From: Coprinellus micaceus
Lineage: Eukaryota; Basidiomycota; Agaricomycetes; Agaricales; Psathyrellaceae
Direction: 5' to 3'
Assembly (NCBI GenBank): GCA_951394405.1
Contig: OX596342.1
Location: forward strand, 2,418,001-2,482,000
DNA length: 64,000 bases
Below, piece by piece: positions 32,980-44,747 of the stretch. The notes under the pieces were generated by a model. The model had not been told where the DNA came from. It ran no database searches and saw only the letters and a program-made list of their open reading frames with translations. Numbering within the stretch: position 1 is the first letter of the stretch; every line of letters starts with the position of its first letter. Both the position numbers and the translations under genes were made by a program.

Positions 32980-34229
32980 TTCGTCGTGGGGGTGTAAAAG
33001 GAAGGTGAGAGATTGGCGACTCGGAGAGAGCTTAGGGGACGGGAGGATATCAATCTTCGTTTGCCTCGTGTTCAACACGCGGCTCCCCCGGCTTGGCTTC
33101 AGCAACGGAATATTCCAAATGGGGCTCGTTTACGGGGTCTAAGCCTTCCCAGTGCTGTGGATTGAGGTAATCTAGACGCCAGTTAGACGCCCGTACTTAA
33201 TCCCATAGCCCATACCGAATCCAGCTCGCATAGGCAATCGGGTCTTTGTCCAGCTCGAGTTCCATCAAATTTTGAATAATACCTTCGAGCAAGAACTCAG
33301 GCACCATGTACGTATATGGCCGGTACACCCATGGGCAAGCGGGACGAGCCCCCTCGAGCAGGCACGGTGGGTGGCCAAATGCATAACACTCCCACCGAGG
33401 GGTGCAGCGGCGGGAGCGAACCTGAAGGCGGGGCTGAGCATTGAGCTCGTTTAATCAGTTAGGAGGTCTGCTTAAACGGGGTTCGGATACCCCTGCTGGG
33501 CCCAGCAGCCGGCTTTTGACCACTCCGAAGGCCGACATGCCCTGCCCAGAATATGTGGGCGGGTTCGACACATCGGGCCTGACAAGCCCTAGAGGAGTGC
33601 CAAGAGTCAAGACTAGAGTTGGGGAATGCATCCCCGCAGATCGAATGGGTGAAGAATCGGGGAACGGGGGAGAGCTACGTAGTACTTCCCGTGGTTTTGA
33701 TTGTTTGGCGACCCATCTCAACTAGAGGTACACACGCAAGACCGAAGCCCAGAGGAAAGTGACGTTCGAGCCCACCTTCGACAACAAAATTAAGACTTCC
33801 AGGGCCAGATTTGAGGCAGAGATTCGGGGGCCTGGCTGAGAGAGAACGAGCCGAAGAACGAGGGGGAAAGAACTCGTAGTCGGGTGGGAGCATGGAGATC
33901 GAGGGCTGAGGGTCGCAAATCGTGGAGGGTGCAGGGCGAGAGAAGGAATGAGGCGAAGGAGGGATGGAGTGGGGGCGAATTGTCGACAGTGGTAAAGAAG
34001 GCCATACGTGCAAGGGCGGAGCTTATGCTGACCTCGGGTGTCTGAGTGTAGATGGGCTCCGAATTGAGTTGTGCTTTGTCTGGGCGGTGAGATAGGGCGA
34101 CAGATTGGCATTGGTGGGCATTGGGACTGTCTTGAGTTGTGGTCGAACCCTGGGCTGGGAACGCATCGAGGGCCCGGAGAGACAGGGAAGCGAACATGAC
34201 ATCGAGGAGGCTCAGGCGGGCTCGGCCTT
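32980..34229. other. Intergenic region, no recognised gene
   Basis: Upstream of TPR-CHAT A, so its promoter should lie near 33.0 kb. The part at 33340-33620 is GC-rich and contains a 16-bp perfect palindrome (CTGCTGGGCCCAGCAG, 33497-33512) and loose B-box-like sequences. The minus-strand open frames near 33.7-34.2 kb show no family resemblance. Confidence 0.4.
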
Positions 34230-35478
34230 TCAATGAGCGTGACGGCGAGAGTTCACTGCATTATTTGGGTCATCTGGTCGCTCGAATTCGCTGAGCTCAA
34301 CATGGGAAGAGAGTGTGCATCGATATCAAACCTCAAGTCAAGAGTCAAGGGCGATTTGAAATTTGAGTCATAGGATTTCGGCGGATCAATGGCTTCAGCG
34401 GCGATGCTGCCCCTGGCCCAAGGGTCATTTAGGTACCAGCAGGGGATGCACGAGTAAAGGAAGTCTCCATACGTACTCTACGCCTTTTCCGATGCAATTC
34501 CGTCTCACTGTTGGGAGTGACCATGGCAATGACGATTTCTCGCACCTGGCACCCTCCACCGAATGTGAACATACCTAGGGCACTGCTACGACGTAGCTTC
34601 GAGAATACGCTGGTTCTTATACGGGAAGCAAGGAAGGGCGTAGAAGGTACATGTAAGCCCCACGATGATCGAACTGTCGGCCCACGGTCCACGGAGAAAT
34701 AATATTTGATATCACGGAGTACCATGTGGGCGCTTCAAGTTATTTGGTGCGCACCACTATATTCCCTCCATGGCGATGTCGCCGAGGGAGAAGATGTAGG
34801 ATAACGCCTCTCAGTATCCCTGGCGCAAGGCCTGATTATGCAGGAGTGGACCGGACCCATCACCACCTGTGGATATGCAGGCCGTTCGAAGCCCGAATGG
34901 TGTACTGCATTGCCGCAGTGTTTGAGGGGTCTCCAAGATTCTTACTCTTGGAAAGCTGTATTTGATATGTGGTTTAACTGAGGGTGAATGACACGAAATG
35001 CTCGATCCAGAAGGCCAGACACTGCGTAATGACGAAAGGGCTGTGAAAGAAGCCTTCTATTGGCGATTCTTAGCTAAATTGTACATTTCTCACCACAAAA
35101 TCTCACCGCCCCTTTTTACGTTGGGCATTCGTGCTGGAGACCTTTCTCCGGACGTAGTACTCTCTGTAACTGTCTCCTTCACAATGAATAGATTCTCTTG
35201 AGACCTTACACCTTTACGCAAGGCGGGTGCAGCCAGGGAATGTCGCATCAGTACGGGGACCCCACTCCTGCGCAGTCTAACCCTTCTTGGGGAGGTGTGT
35301 GGAGGCTTAAGAAGGTCTAGTAGATGACGCCACTCGTCACTTGAGAACTACCAATAGTTCTGGGCTGTTCTGGACACGAGTGAATACGGTACATGAGGCA
35401 AACAAGCGGATGCTTTGTCACTTGCGCCTTACGAGCTTTTCCCTCGATGACAAGCTCCACCACGAGATACCTCAGGCC
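34230..35478 (+). repeat. Duplicated upstream region of TPR-CHAT B
   Basis: It is homologous, with many substitutions and indels, to 61860-63334 upstream of TPR-CHAT D. Shared blocks include CAAGTCAAGAGTCAAGGGCG, GAGAAATAATATTTGATATC / GGGGAAATAATATTTGAGAT and ATGTGGGCGCTT. The last block is also found upstream of C near 52.9 kb. No protein-coding frame is conserved, so this is probably promoter-bearing flanking DNA duplicated with the gene. Confidence 0.65.
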
Positions 35479-37824
35479 ATGGAGGCCGTGAGCGAGAACA
35501 TGTACGCTCTCGCAGCCTAACCCCACAACGGGAGCTTACGATGCATTAGGAGGCCACCACAGGGTGATGAGCCAGAAAGGTGAGCTCCGTCTGTGATCGT
35601 GAGCATTTGGAGCACGGCAAACTAAAACTTGTCCCTAAAGCTTGTCCAGTCATTTCTACCTCACTAGTAAGCACGACAACATTCAAAACCCATCCATTTT
35701 GCCTTACCAGGACTTTGGCTGATATAAAACTGTCAGATGTGTCTATCGAGCGTGTCGGGGAGCTCGTCGATGAGGAGCCGTCTCCGGAGATCGCAGACTT
35801 GTGGGTGCGAGACATGGAAGACAATGGTGATGAGGGAAAATGCTATCTCCTTATCAGCGTAACACCTAACAGGTGGGAGGTGAAAGGAGCAATCGAGCTG
35901 TGAGTCCAAGCCCCGCATTCCTGGCGTTGATGATTTACCAGGCCCGGCTTGACAGGCCACACCACATTCACGAGATTGAATGCGAGGTTCACTGTACGGG
36001 CGGATACATACACTCCGTTTTTCGCGTCGAGCGCATGGCGAAGGAAACTCAAGGGACCGAATCTGGAGAAGGTGAGAAAAGTGTTGTGAATTACAGCGTG
36101 TAATTACAGCTCAGAGCCAAATGTAGGGTTAAGGAAAACGGTGGAAGCGGATGACGAGGGCAAGAGCAATGGGGCTTCTCGGGCGCTGGCGATGGGTTAC
36201 GAGTGGGGGACAGATTGCACAGGCGACAGTGAGTCCATTTCAGTACAAATTAGCGCTCATTTCCGATCAATCTGTAGGCCTTGCACCTCATATCAACGCA
36301 TGTAGCTGCGATGCTTGCATTCCGGGGCTGGCGTATACCCCAAAGGCACTTGAGACCCTGCAGTCAGCACTGCAACTGACCCCAATGTCCCACCCGAGCA
36401 TCATGCGGTGCTTCGTCAAGCTCGCAAAGGAACACCAGAGGTCTTTTCAGTTGGATAGAGATCCTTGTCACATCGACGATGTGATCTCCGCTCTCTCCGG
36501 AGCTCTACAGCTTACCGCGAGAAACAATTCAGACATCCCTTCTCTCCTCAAACAACTTGCCGAAATGTTCATGGTTCTGTTGGACCTCACTGGAGACATT
36601 TCCTACCTCGATCAGGCGATATCCAAGCATCAGGAAGCCGTGGAAGTGACTGGGGAAAAAGATCACTCCCTTCCTTGTAGCCAGCATGACCTTGGTGATT
36701 TACTCCAAGAACGCTTCAAGCGCGGCGGCGACCTCTCGGACCTCTCGGACTCTATTTCCACCCATGTAAAGGCATTGCATCTCAGGCTCGGGAGCCACAC
36801 TTCCCTTCAAATTCTTTCTGAGGAACTGACGCGCTCGTTTCCGTCGTTCCTCCGACGAATCGACCTCTTGCTTTGTGGCACCAACACGAGACCGCTCTCT
36901 CCGTTATGCGACGCAGAGGAGATATGCATACCCTCCTGTGGCTGCAACATACCTCACCTATTAGATGACATCGGAAGCTCATTGCAACTTCGAGCTCAGC
37001 GCACCGGCGAATCGTCCGACATCAACGCAGCTATTTCAGTGCGGCGACTATTGGTGCAACTCACCCCTGAAAGCCATCCCTCCCTTCCTGGATTCTTGGA
37101 AGAACTTGGGTCCTGCTTGCAAGATTGCTTCAACCACCGGGGGGATGTTCGCGATATTGATGAAGCAATTACTGTGTGCCAGAGGGCTGCGCAGCTTCTT
37201 TCGGGCTCTGGTCCGAGTCACTCGAAGCATCAGTGCGGACATGATTGCATAATGCATCGCATCGGGACTTGCTTCCTTGACAAGTACACGACCATGAACA
37301 AATGTGACGACCTTCACGAGGCGATAAATATCTTCCAACAGATGGTATACGTCGACTCCGATGGGATCAACCACCCGTGCGTTGGTGCTTGGCTTCAGGG
37401 TTTGGCGAAGGCGCTCAGCATGCGCTTTGATCTTACCCGCGATCCTCGCGACCTTTTGGAAGCAATCTCCACGCAAGAAAAACTCGTCCAGCGGATGGGA
37501 ACAGGCGACGAAAATCACGTTCGTCACGTGGTCACACTCTCCCAGTTCCTCGTGATCAGTTTTCGTGAGTTCGGAAACCTTGAAGACATCGACAAAGCGG
37601 TCTCCCTTGGGAGGAGGCTGATTGAACTAGGCTCTGACGGTGACCTGCCTAGCCAGCTTGCATCTCTGGCCATCTGTCTACTGGAGAGGGTTCGGGATCA
37701 GGCGGCCACAGCGGTGCACCCGACACTGTTTGAGGCTTTCCCAAGAGAGGATGGTACCCCTCGCCTCTCGAGCAGCCTGGCCTTAGACTACGTCACCGAA
37801 GCCATCGCATTATTACGGAAGGCA

Positions 37825-37829
37825 CTTGG
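37825..37829 (+). repeat. Target-site duplication, left copy
   Basis: CTTGG directly before the 5' LTR; the same five bases follow the 3' LTR at 46286-46290. Confidence 0.92.
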
Positions 37830-38427
37830 TGTTACGCTTTGCTTCACATACTTTGTAATATGCGCTATATTTTTACTTCTGGTCTAGGACTTATTCTTTT
37901 TCTTTTGGCCAAACTATTTTGTACTATTATTTGTGTTTTGGTTAAAGAAGTTGACTTTTGTTGACTTGTTATGACGATTATTGAGTCATCTTATTTATGA
38001 CTCATACTCGACTCACACTTAGTCTGCCTAGACTAAGTATGACTTGTCTTTGATTGTAATCGACTCATAGTTATAATGACTTGTTAGATATATTGACTCA
38101 TAGCGACTAGTATCCATGGGTATATAAACCCTATAGATTAGACCCATGTACTTTAGCTTGTTATACTTTTCCCCCGTTATCAAATAGTGCCTTGTGCCAA
38201 AACCCAAAGACAACTAATAGCAAGCCAATTAAGCCAATAAGACAACGACCAACGCCTAAGTCCAAGCGAGCTATCGTCAACATAGTTCTTGGTAGTATCA
38301 GATACAACGATCGTCAACATCGTACTCGATACCTAAGTTAAGTAATCATTGCATCATTGACCATTGACCTGCCCAGAGTCGACCAATTGTCGGACACTTG
38401 TCCAACTCCCCCATCGAGGTCGTAACA
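37830..38427 (+). repeat. 5' LTR
   Basis: 598 bp with TGTTACG/CGTAACA inverted ends. By eye it differs from the 3' LTR only near the end (CTCCCCCATC here, CTCCCTCATC there). Confidence 0.95.
38121..38164 (+). promoter_or_regulatory. LTR TATA box and predicted transcript start
   Basis: TATATAAA at 38121 is followed about 34 nt later by AGCTTGTTAT (38155-38164), where the RNA is expected to begin. The same arrangement is in the 3' LTR. Confidence 0.6.
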
Positions 38428-38429
38428 GA

Positions 38430-38439
38430 ATAACAAGCT
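38430..38439 (+). other. Primer binding site, self-priming type
   Basis: ATAACAAGCT lies two bases after the 5' LTR and is the exact reverse complement of AGCTTGTTAT at 38155-38164, the predicted 5' end of the element's own RNA. In Tf1/sushi-type elements the folded-back RNA 5' end primes minus-strand synthesis; this arrangement fits that mechanism and no tRNA-type TGG start is present. Confidence 0.65.
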
Positions 38440-40252
38440 CCACAATTACGTTGCCCTCATCAACGAGCGCAACAACGGCTTGCCCAACACGTCTGCCCCA
38501 GGTTCTCCGGAAACTTCTACAACAACTTCGTCTAATCAAGAACTCTCCTGCATCGACCACGTCCACGCTTTCGACTACATCAATAAAGCTGACACTTCAT
38601 TTGACGATTCATCTCAAAAAGGAGGGGCCATCTGGTACCGCTGCTATTATCAACCGTGTCCACATAGACTGGATAACCCAATTGAAAATCAGCAAATAGA
38701 CGCAGGATCTAGACCAGTAACGGAAAAAGACGAACATAACGAAGAACTTGTTACCAAATCAAAGCAGAAACATCAGGCATACGAGAAGCAACATCAAGCA
38801 ACTCGTGACAGACTCAGAGTAATTGAGGAAGAAGCAAGGCTCGTTGCTACAAGAGAATTCAACCAAAAGCAAAAGGTTGAAAAGCTAAAAGAGGCCGAAG
38901 AACAGATCAAAAAGGATCTAGAAGACGCTAAATTAGCCGAAGAAGCAGCACAGAAACTCGAAGAAGATTGAGAACAAGCAGAACAGGAACTAAAAAGCAA
39001 ACGCGAATTCGAAGCAGAACTCGCTAGAAAGCTTCTAGAAGAACAAGCATCTTCCAAAGGAAAAGGAAGAGCAACCAAGCCGTACACCCGCCCAACATCC
39101 AAGAAAGGATCCAGAACTAATACGCCAGGAGGATCAAAGAAATCATTCGAACCACCACAACAGATTCGAAGACAAGAATCTATCAAGGAAACAAAGGAAA
39201 CCGAATCCCCACCTAAAGTCGAACTCGAAGACGAAGACGTCGATATGGTTGACTCCACTTCTATCAATGTTACCAGCACTAACTCCGAAGCCAAAGTAAA
39301 CGTCAAGAATTACAATGGAGACCGAAATGATTTTCTTACATTCAAAGACTCTCTTTCTCTTTTCTTCGACTATTACAAAGAACAATACAAAGACAAAGAC
39401 AGGAAGAAAGTCATCTTTGTGTTATCCAAACTCACGGATGGAGAAGCCGAAGTATGGAGGAAGCTATACATGGATTCAGAGGAATACAAAACCGACAAGT
39501 ACAAAGACTTTTGGGACAAATTCGAGAAGAACTTCAGGAAGAAGTATGTACAAGATGACGCTCTGTACTACTTAAAGAACAAGAAGCAAGACAAAGAAAG
39601 CGCCCAGACTTTCATTACCAATTGGAGACAAATTGCTGCCGCAGCAAACTTCTCCCTTGTCAACAACGACCGAGTCGCACTAGACTACCTAAAAGGCGTA
39701 CTCAAACCGGCAATAGTTGATAAAATGAAATCTTATTTGGATGAACCCGAAACTTTCGAAGATTGGGTGGAGAAGGCCATCCTTTCTGATGGAAAATGGA
39801 GAAGAGAGAAGGAACAACGAATGGGGCTGTCAAGACCTTTCGCATCACAAGGATTTAGACCGAACCCTGGAAGACAAGCTACCAGAGACCCAAATGCCAT
39901 GGATGTCGACGCCATTACCACGGAAGAAAGAAGGGAACTCCTAAACAAGAAGGCATGCTTCAACTGCCGAAAGGAAGGTCACTTCGCGAGAGATTGCCGT
40001 TCCCCAAGGAGAAATCAAGGATATCCACCACGGTACGGATCTCAATCAGGAAATTATGTACCGAGACAACGGCCACCCCCAAATGACCAAAACAACCAAC
40101 AAATCTCCACACTTTCCACTAAGAAAGTTCCTATCCAAGAAGCAGCAGTCAATATTCACTCCCTTCTATGTCAATACACGGGAGAAGAAGAAAGGGAAAT
40201 CTTCGCAAAATTCCAAGAACTTTCCATTGGAAAGATGGAGGATTTTCAGTGA
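38432..40252 (+). pseudogene. gag (capsid/nucleocapsid), with premature stop
   Basis: The frame is open from just after the LTR, but no ATG is seen before the domain starts, so the true start is unclear. A lysine/glutamate-rich coiled-coil region is interrupted by TGA at 38969-38971, in a place where CGA (Arg) would fit. The frame then continues through a capsid-like part (NVKNYNGDRNDFLTFKDSL, FWDKFEKNFRKKYV, LDYLKGVLKPAIVDKM) to a CCHC zinc knuckle, CFNCRKEGHFARDC, typical of nucleocapsid. It ends at TGA 40250-40252, overlapping the pol frame, which is one position back (-1). Confidence 0.85.
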
Positions 40253-43200
40253 AGGAGGAAAACTCGACTATCTCTCCATCGCTGTGCATCCGATCCATGC
40301 TGATAGCCGAAATAAGAAACCAAAGCATGCACATTCCCATCACGATTAATCACGACGACCGAACTATCACCACTCAGGGTTTTATTGACTGTGGAGCAGG
40401 AGGAAAATTTATTGATGAAAAATTCGCCCAAAGAAATCAATTGCCCATCACGAAGCTTCGCTATCCCCTCGAAGCGAAGAACGTTGATGGAACACCCAAC
40501 AAATACGGAACGATTACTCATTATGTACGGCTACCTCTCACGATTGACAAGAAAACGAAGAAACACCAACTTTTAATTTGCGGCTTGGGAAAACAGACAC
40601 TAATTTTAGGTTTTCCATGGCTTCAAGACGAAAACCCTATGATCGATTGGAAACTCGGGACTCTCACTTGGCGGGATACCGAGATTAACGCCATTCCAAT
40701 CGAAATTCCAAAAATCAAAAACGACACTAGCATCAATATCGTTGACACCGATACTGAAATAGAAATCGAAGTCTACTTCTACGATGAAGACGTAGAAGAA
40801 GAATACACCCACGTTCACATCGCGAGAACCACACTATCACGCAAACTCATCCTCCCCAAATATTCTGAACTTCCCGACGAATTTGATGAATTTGATGATT
40901 TCGACGATGAGATCGAAGAGAAAACCGAAGCAGAAATCAAGGCCAAATTACCGGAAGCGTACCATGAATTTTTCGACGTGTTTAGCAAGAAAAACACCGA
41001 TAAATTCCCAGCCAGCACGAAGTATGATCATGCGATCAACGTTAAAGACACCTTCGACCCAAGGAGAATGAAACCATACATACTTTCGCCAGATCAGGAA
41101 AAGGAAGTTAAAGACTTTCTCAAAGAAAACCTGAAATTAGGACGTATTCGACCATCCCGATCCCCAATGGGATCACCAGTATTTTTTGTGAAAAAGAAAA
41201 ATGTAAAACTTCGACTATGTCAAGACTATCGATACCTCAACGAACATACGATATCAGATGCCTATCCCATTCCCAGAATAGACGATCTTCTAAAAAGATT
41301 CCAGAAGGCGAAATACTTTTTTAAGATCGACTTGAAATGGGGATACAATAACGTCCGAATCAAAAAAGGAGACGAATGGAAGGCAGCCTTCATGACTCAA
41401 GGTGGACTGTTTGAACCCACAGTCATGTTCTTTGGTCTAAAGAACTCTCCGCCCACCTTCCAACGACTCATGGATGACGTCATTCACGAACACGACGAAA
41501 TCGAAGAACCACCTAAAATGGAGTTAACCAGAATGAATAATGTCAGGGACATTGTTCACGCACACGAAGAATTAGAAGAAGCACCATGGGTAGAAGTATA
41601 CATGGATGATGTATTAGGAGCAGGAGAAACCAAGGAACAATGCCGAAAAGAAGCTAAACGCACATTGGCTAAACTTAGGAAAGCAGGACTACCAGCCAAT
41701 ATTGACAAATGCGCCTTTGAAGTAGAAGAAGTGGATTTTCTCGGATTTATCATTGGACATGGGAAAATCCGTATGGATCCAGACAAAATCAAAGGATTAA
41801 CGGAATGGCCCGTTCCCACCAAACTGAAAGAACTACGATCATTTCTAGGCTTTGGAAATTTCTATTGAAGGTTCATCAAAAACTATTCAAAAATAGCAGT
41901 ACCACTACACGCTCTACAAGGAAAGGATGTTCCATTCGTTTGGTCTGACGAATGCAACACAGCCTTTAACACCCTAAAGGAGAAATTCACGTCATACCCC
42001 GTTTTACATCTCCCGGACCCGGACAAACCATATCAAATCGAAGCAGACGCTTCGAAACACGCCTCAGGAGCCGTTCTGACTCAACTAGACGAAAATGGAG
42101 CAAGACACCCGATATGTTTTATGTCCAAAACATTCGATAGTGCTCAAAGAAACTACGAAATATACGACAGAGAACTACTTGCCATAATTCGAGCATTAGA
42201 AGAATGGCGACCATTCATTCAAGGTTCCCCTTTCACAACCACGGTATATTCCGACCATCAGAATCTTACCTATTGGAGAAACCCACAACGACTTAGCCCT
42301 CGACAAGCAAGGGCATGTCTCACGCTGTCAAAATACGACTTCGAATTGAAACATCAAGCTGGGACTAAGATGTTCCAATCAGACGCTCTATCAAGAAGAC
42401 CGGATCTATGTCAAGACGATGAAGACCCAAAAGAAGTCACCATGCTTCCAGAAAACTTATTTGTGAATTTGATTGACACCGCTCTTCAAGAACAAATTCT
42501 CAACTCCGACAAAATGGAACAAGAAGCAACGGACGCTCTTAGACTCATTTTGGAAGAAGGTCCCACTGACCTCCAGAATGACCTAGAAGATTGGACCGTC
42601 GAAACCAAAGACGATAAACACATGTTATTTCGCAAAGGGAAAGCCTATGTCCCCGAAGATATCGAATTAAGACGCAAAATAGTAAAATTACACCACGACG
42701 CAGCAACGGTTGGACACCCCGGAGAACTAGGAACATTCAACGCCGTCAGAGAACACTATTGGTGGCCAGGAATGAGGAAATTCGTCAAGGCGTATGTCAA
42801 GGGATGCGCTGAATGCCAACAGTTCAAAATCAACCGACAACCAGTAAAACCAACGCTACTTCCCATCGTTGGTCCCGAGTCAAATCGGCCATTTACCCAA
42901 CTATCAATAGACTTTATCACCGATCTACCGACATCAAAGGGATATGACTCAATCATGGTCGTGGTAGATCATGGGCTTACGAAGGGGGTAATTTTAGAAC
43001 CCTGCAACAAGACTATTACGGCAAAACAAACAGCTGACGCATTTATCCGCCGCGTCTTTACCAATTATGGCCTACCGGATAAACTTATTTCCGATCGAGG
43101 CCCTCAATTCGCCGCCAAAACCTTCCGAGACCTTCTAGAAAAGCTAAAAATAGACTCTTCGTTATCAACCGCCTTTCATCTGCAAACTGATGGAGGTACC

Positions 43201-43529
43201 GAACGAGTCAACCAAGAGATAGAAGCATATCTTTCCATCTATTGTTCTGCGAACCCGTCAACTTGGAGTCAAGCTTTACCAATACTGCAGTTCGTTCACA
43301 ACTCTAGAAGACATGCGGATAGAACACACACCCCATTTGAATTGATCATGGGTACACAACCTCGTGCCCTACCGGAAGCATTTGACAAAACCAACTTCCC
43401 TGCGAACGAAGAACGATTCAAAGACCTTCAGAAGTCAAGAAATGAAGCTTTATCCGCTCATGAACTCGCACGAAGTCGCATGATAGAACGAACATCCAGA
43501 ACATGGAAGCCCTTCAAACTCAACGACCT

Positions 43530-44245
43530 TGTGGAAGTGGGCCAATGCTGTGCATGGCAATTTGACCTCAGCATTTTTGGCTTACATTGGGGGTGGTGGT
43601 GCACAGGTGCCTGTGGTACTACGTGGCTGGTGCAGGCAGCAGGAGCTAACATGACCCAAACTCCACCTACCAAGTTGCTTGGTCACTGATTTGGAAATTT
43701 ACATTAATCAAGTTGTGGTGTTTGCATGGACAATTCAAAATTATATTCACTAGTGCAGTCACTGTTCCCAAGATAATGCACAAGGGGCTTGGAGCTCAGA
43801 AGTGTGAACATGATGCATACCTGCAACTTTGCTGACTTTGATGTAAATAAAATATACTTGAATAAAGATTATTATACACAGGTGTACACCAATTGAATTT
43901 GCAACAATATGAAAAGAAGAGAATGTACTTCTACAGCGTTGAACTTGGGACCAGCAAAAAAGAAATGCACTCGAAGGAATTGAACCTGCAACCTGCAGCT
44001 TCATTCCTGCATAAAAGAAATGTATTCGCATGGAATTGAACCGGCGACCGGCAACTTAACACCTGAAAGAATTATTGTGCTCGCACAGAATCGAACTCGC
44101 GACCTGCTGAAACATGCATCAATTCTGGAAACGGAAGTTTCCGAGTGCAATCACGGGAACTCCCGGCCGCAACTGATGCACTCGGAGGCTCACAGTCTTG
44201 GCACTCGCGGCTGGTGCAAAGTACCCGAGCCAAAAATGCCTCGGA
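43530..44245. other. Insertion inside pol
   Basis: It separates FKLNDLV (before) from KVWLEAKNLKLHYRSKKM (after), which are adjacent in chromovirus integrases. The limits are good to about 15 bp. The left part is unlike the rest of the element; the right part holds an array of tRNA-T-arm-like units and a hairpin (CCGAGTGCAATCA ... TGATGCACTCGG, about 44140-44184). No coding capacity is seen. Confidence 0.75.
43925..44110 (-). repeat. Tandem ~55-bp units with pol III B-box-like motifs
   Basis: On the minus strand GGTTCAATTCC occurs at two places (near 43977-43987 and 44032-44042), and GAGTTCGATTCT at about 44088-44098. A weaker fourth unit lies near 43940. Each is followed by a T-rich stretch (ATTTCTTTT). 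The spacing is 54-57 bp. They look like repeated 3' halves of a tRNA-related sequence. Confidence 0.55.
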
Positions 44246-44747
44246 ACAAAGTATGGCTTGAAGCAAAGAACCTGAAGCTTCATTACCGATCAAAGAAGAT
44301 GCAACCCAAACGTCTGGGACCATTCAAAGTGATAGAGATCATAGGGTCTAGGGCATACCGTCTAGAACTTCCTAGTCAATGGAAGATTCACAATGTCTTC
44401 CATATCTCGCTTCTATCACCTTTCAAGACCACCGATACCCACGGCCCATCATATCCGCAGCCACCACCTGACGTTATCAATGGAGAAGAAGAGTATGAAG
44501 TGGAAGGAATCATCAATCACCGAGTCAAACGCAATGGAGAAAAAGAATTTCTCATCAAGTACCTCGGATACGATGAGAATGAGTCAAAGTGGTTAAGAGA
44601 GGACGAACTAGGAAATTGCCAAGAGATTCTAGACGAGTATAAAGAGGACAACGGTCTGTCACTCTAAACTTCAGCCAGTTCATCCTGTCTACCCCACTCC
44701 ACCACCCAAAGCCAATCCCCTTCCACAACATCTTTTTATTTCTCAAA

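Larger units (their letters stand above)
40168..44667 (+). pseudogene. pol: protease, reverse transcriptase, RNase H, integrase, chromodomain
   Basis: Seen in order: aspartic protease FIDCGAGGKFIDE; reverse transcriptase with LRLCQDYRYLNEHTISD, FFKIDLKWGYNNV and YMDDVLGAG; RNase H with QIEADASKHASGAVLTQLDE and YEIYDRELLAI; the integrase zinc finger (HHDAATVGHPGE ... CAECQQFK) and catalytic core (DFITDLP, SDRGPQF, GGTERVNQEIEAYL); and a C-terminal chromodomain (EYEVEGIINHRV, FLIKYLGYDENESKW). Defects: TGA at 41866-41868, where relatives have Arg in NFYRRFI, and an insertion of about 0.7 kb after FKLNDLV. Oddity: about 27 extra residues, rich in Glu, lie between the QRLMDD helix and the YMDD strand of the reverse transcriptase. 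Confidence 0.9.

Noticed and set aside
33675..34233. Overlapping minus-strand open frames
   Set aside because: No start context, domain or paralogue; three frames are open at once, typical of compositional bias.
40191..40200. GGGAAAT as a -1 slippery site for gag-pol
   Set aside because: The heptamer is not in the required register of the gag frame.
43530..43690. Readthrough of pol into the insertion as a genuine C-terminus
   Set aside because: The added residues are unrelated to chromovirus integrases and the true continuation with chromodomain is found downstream in the same element.
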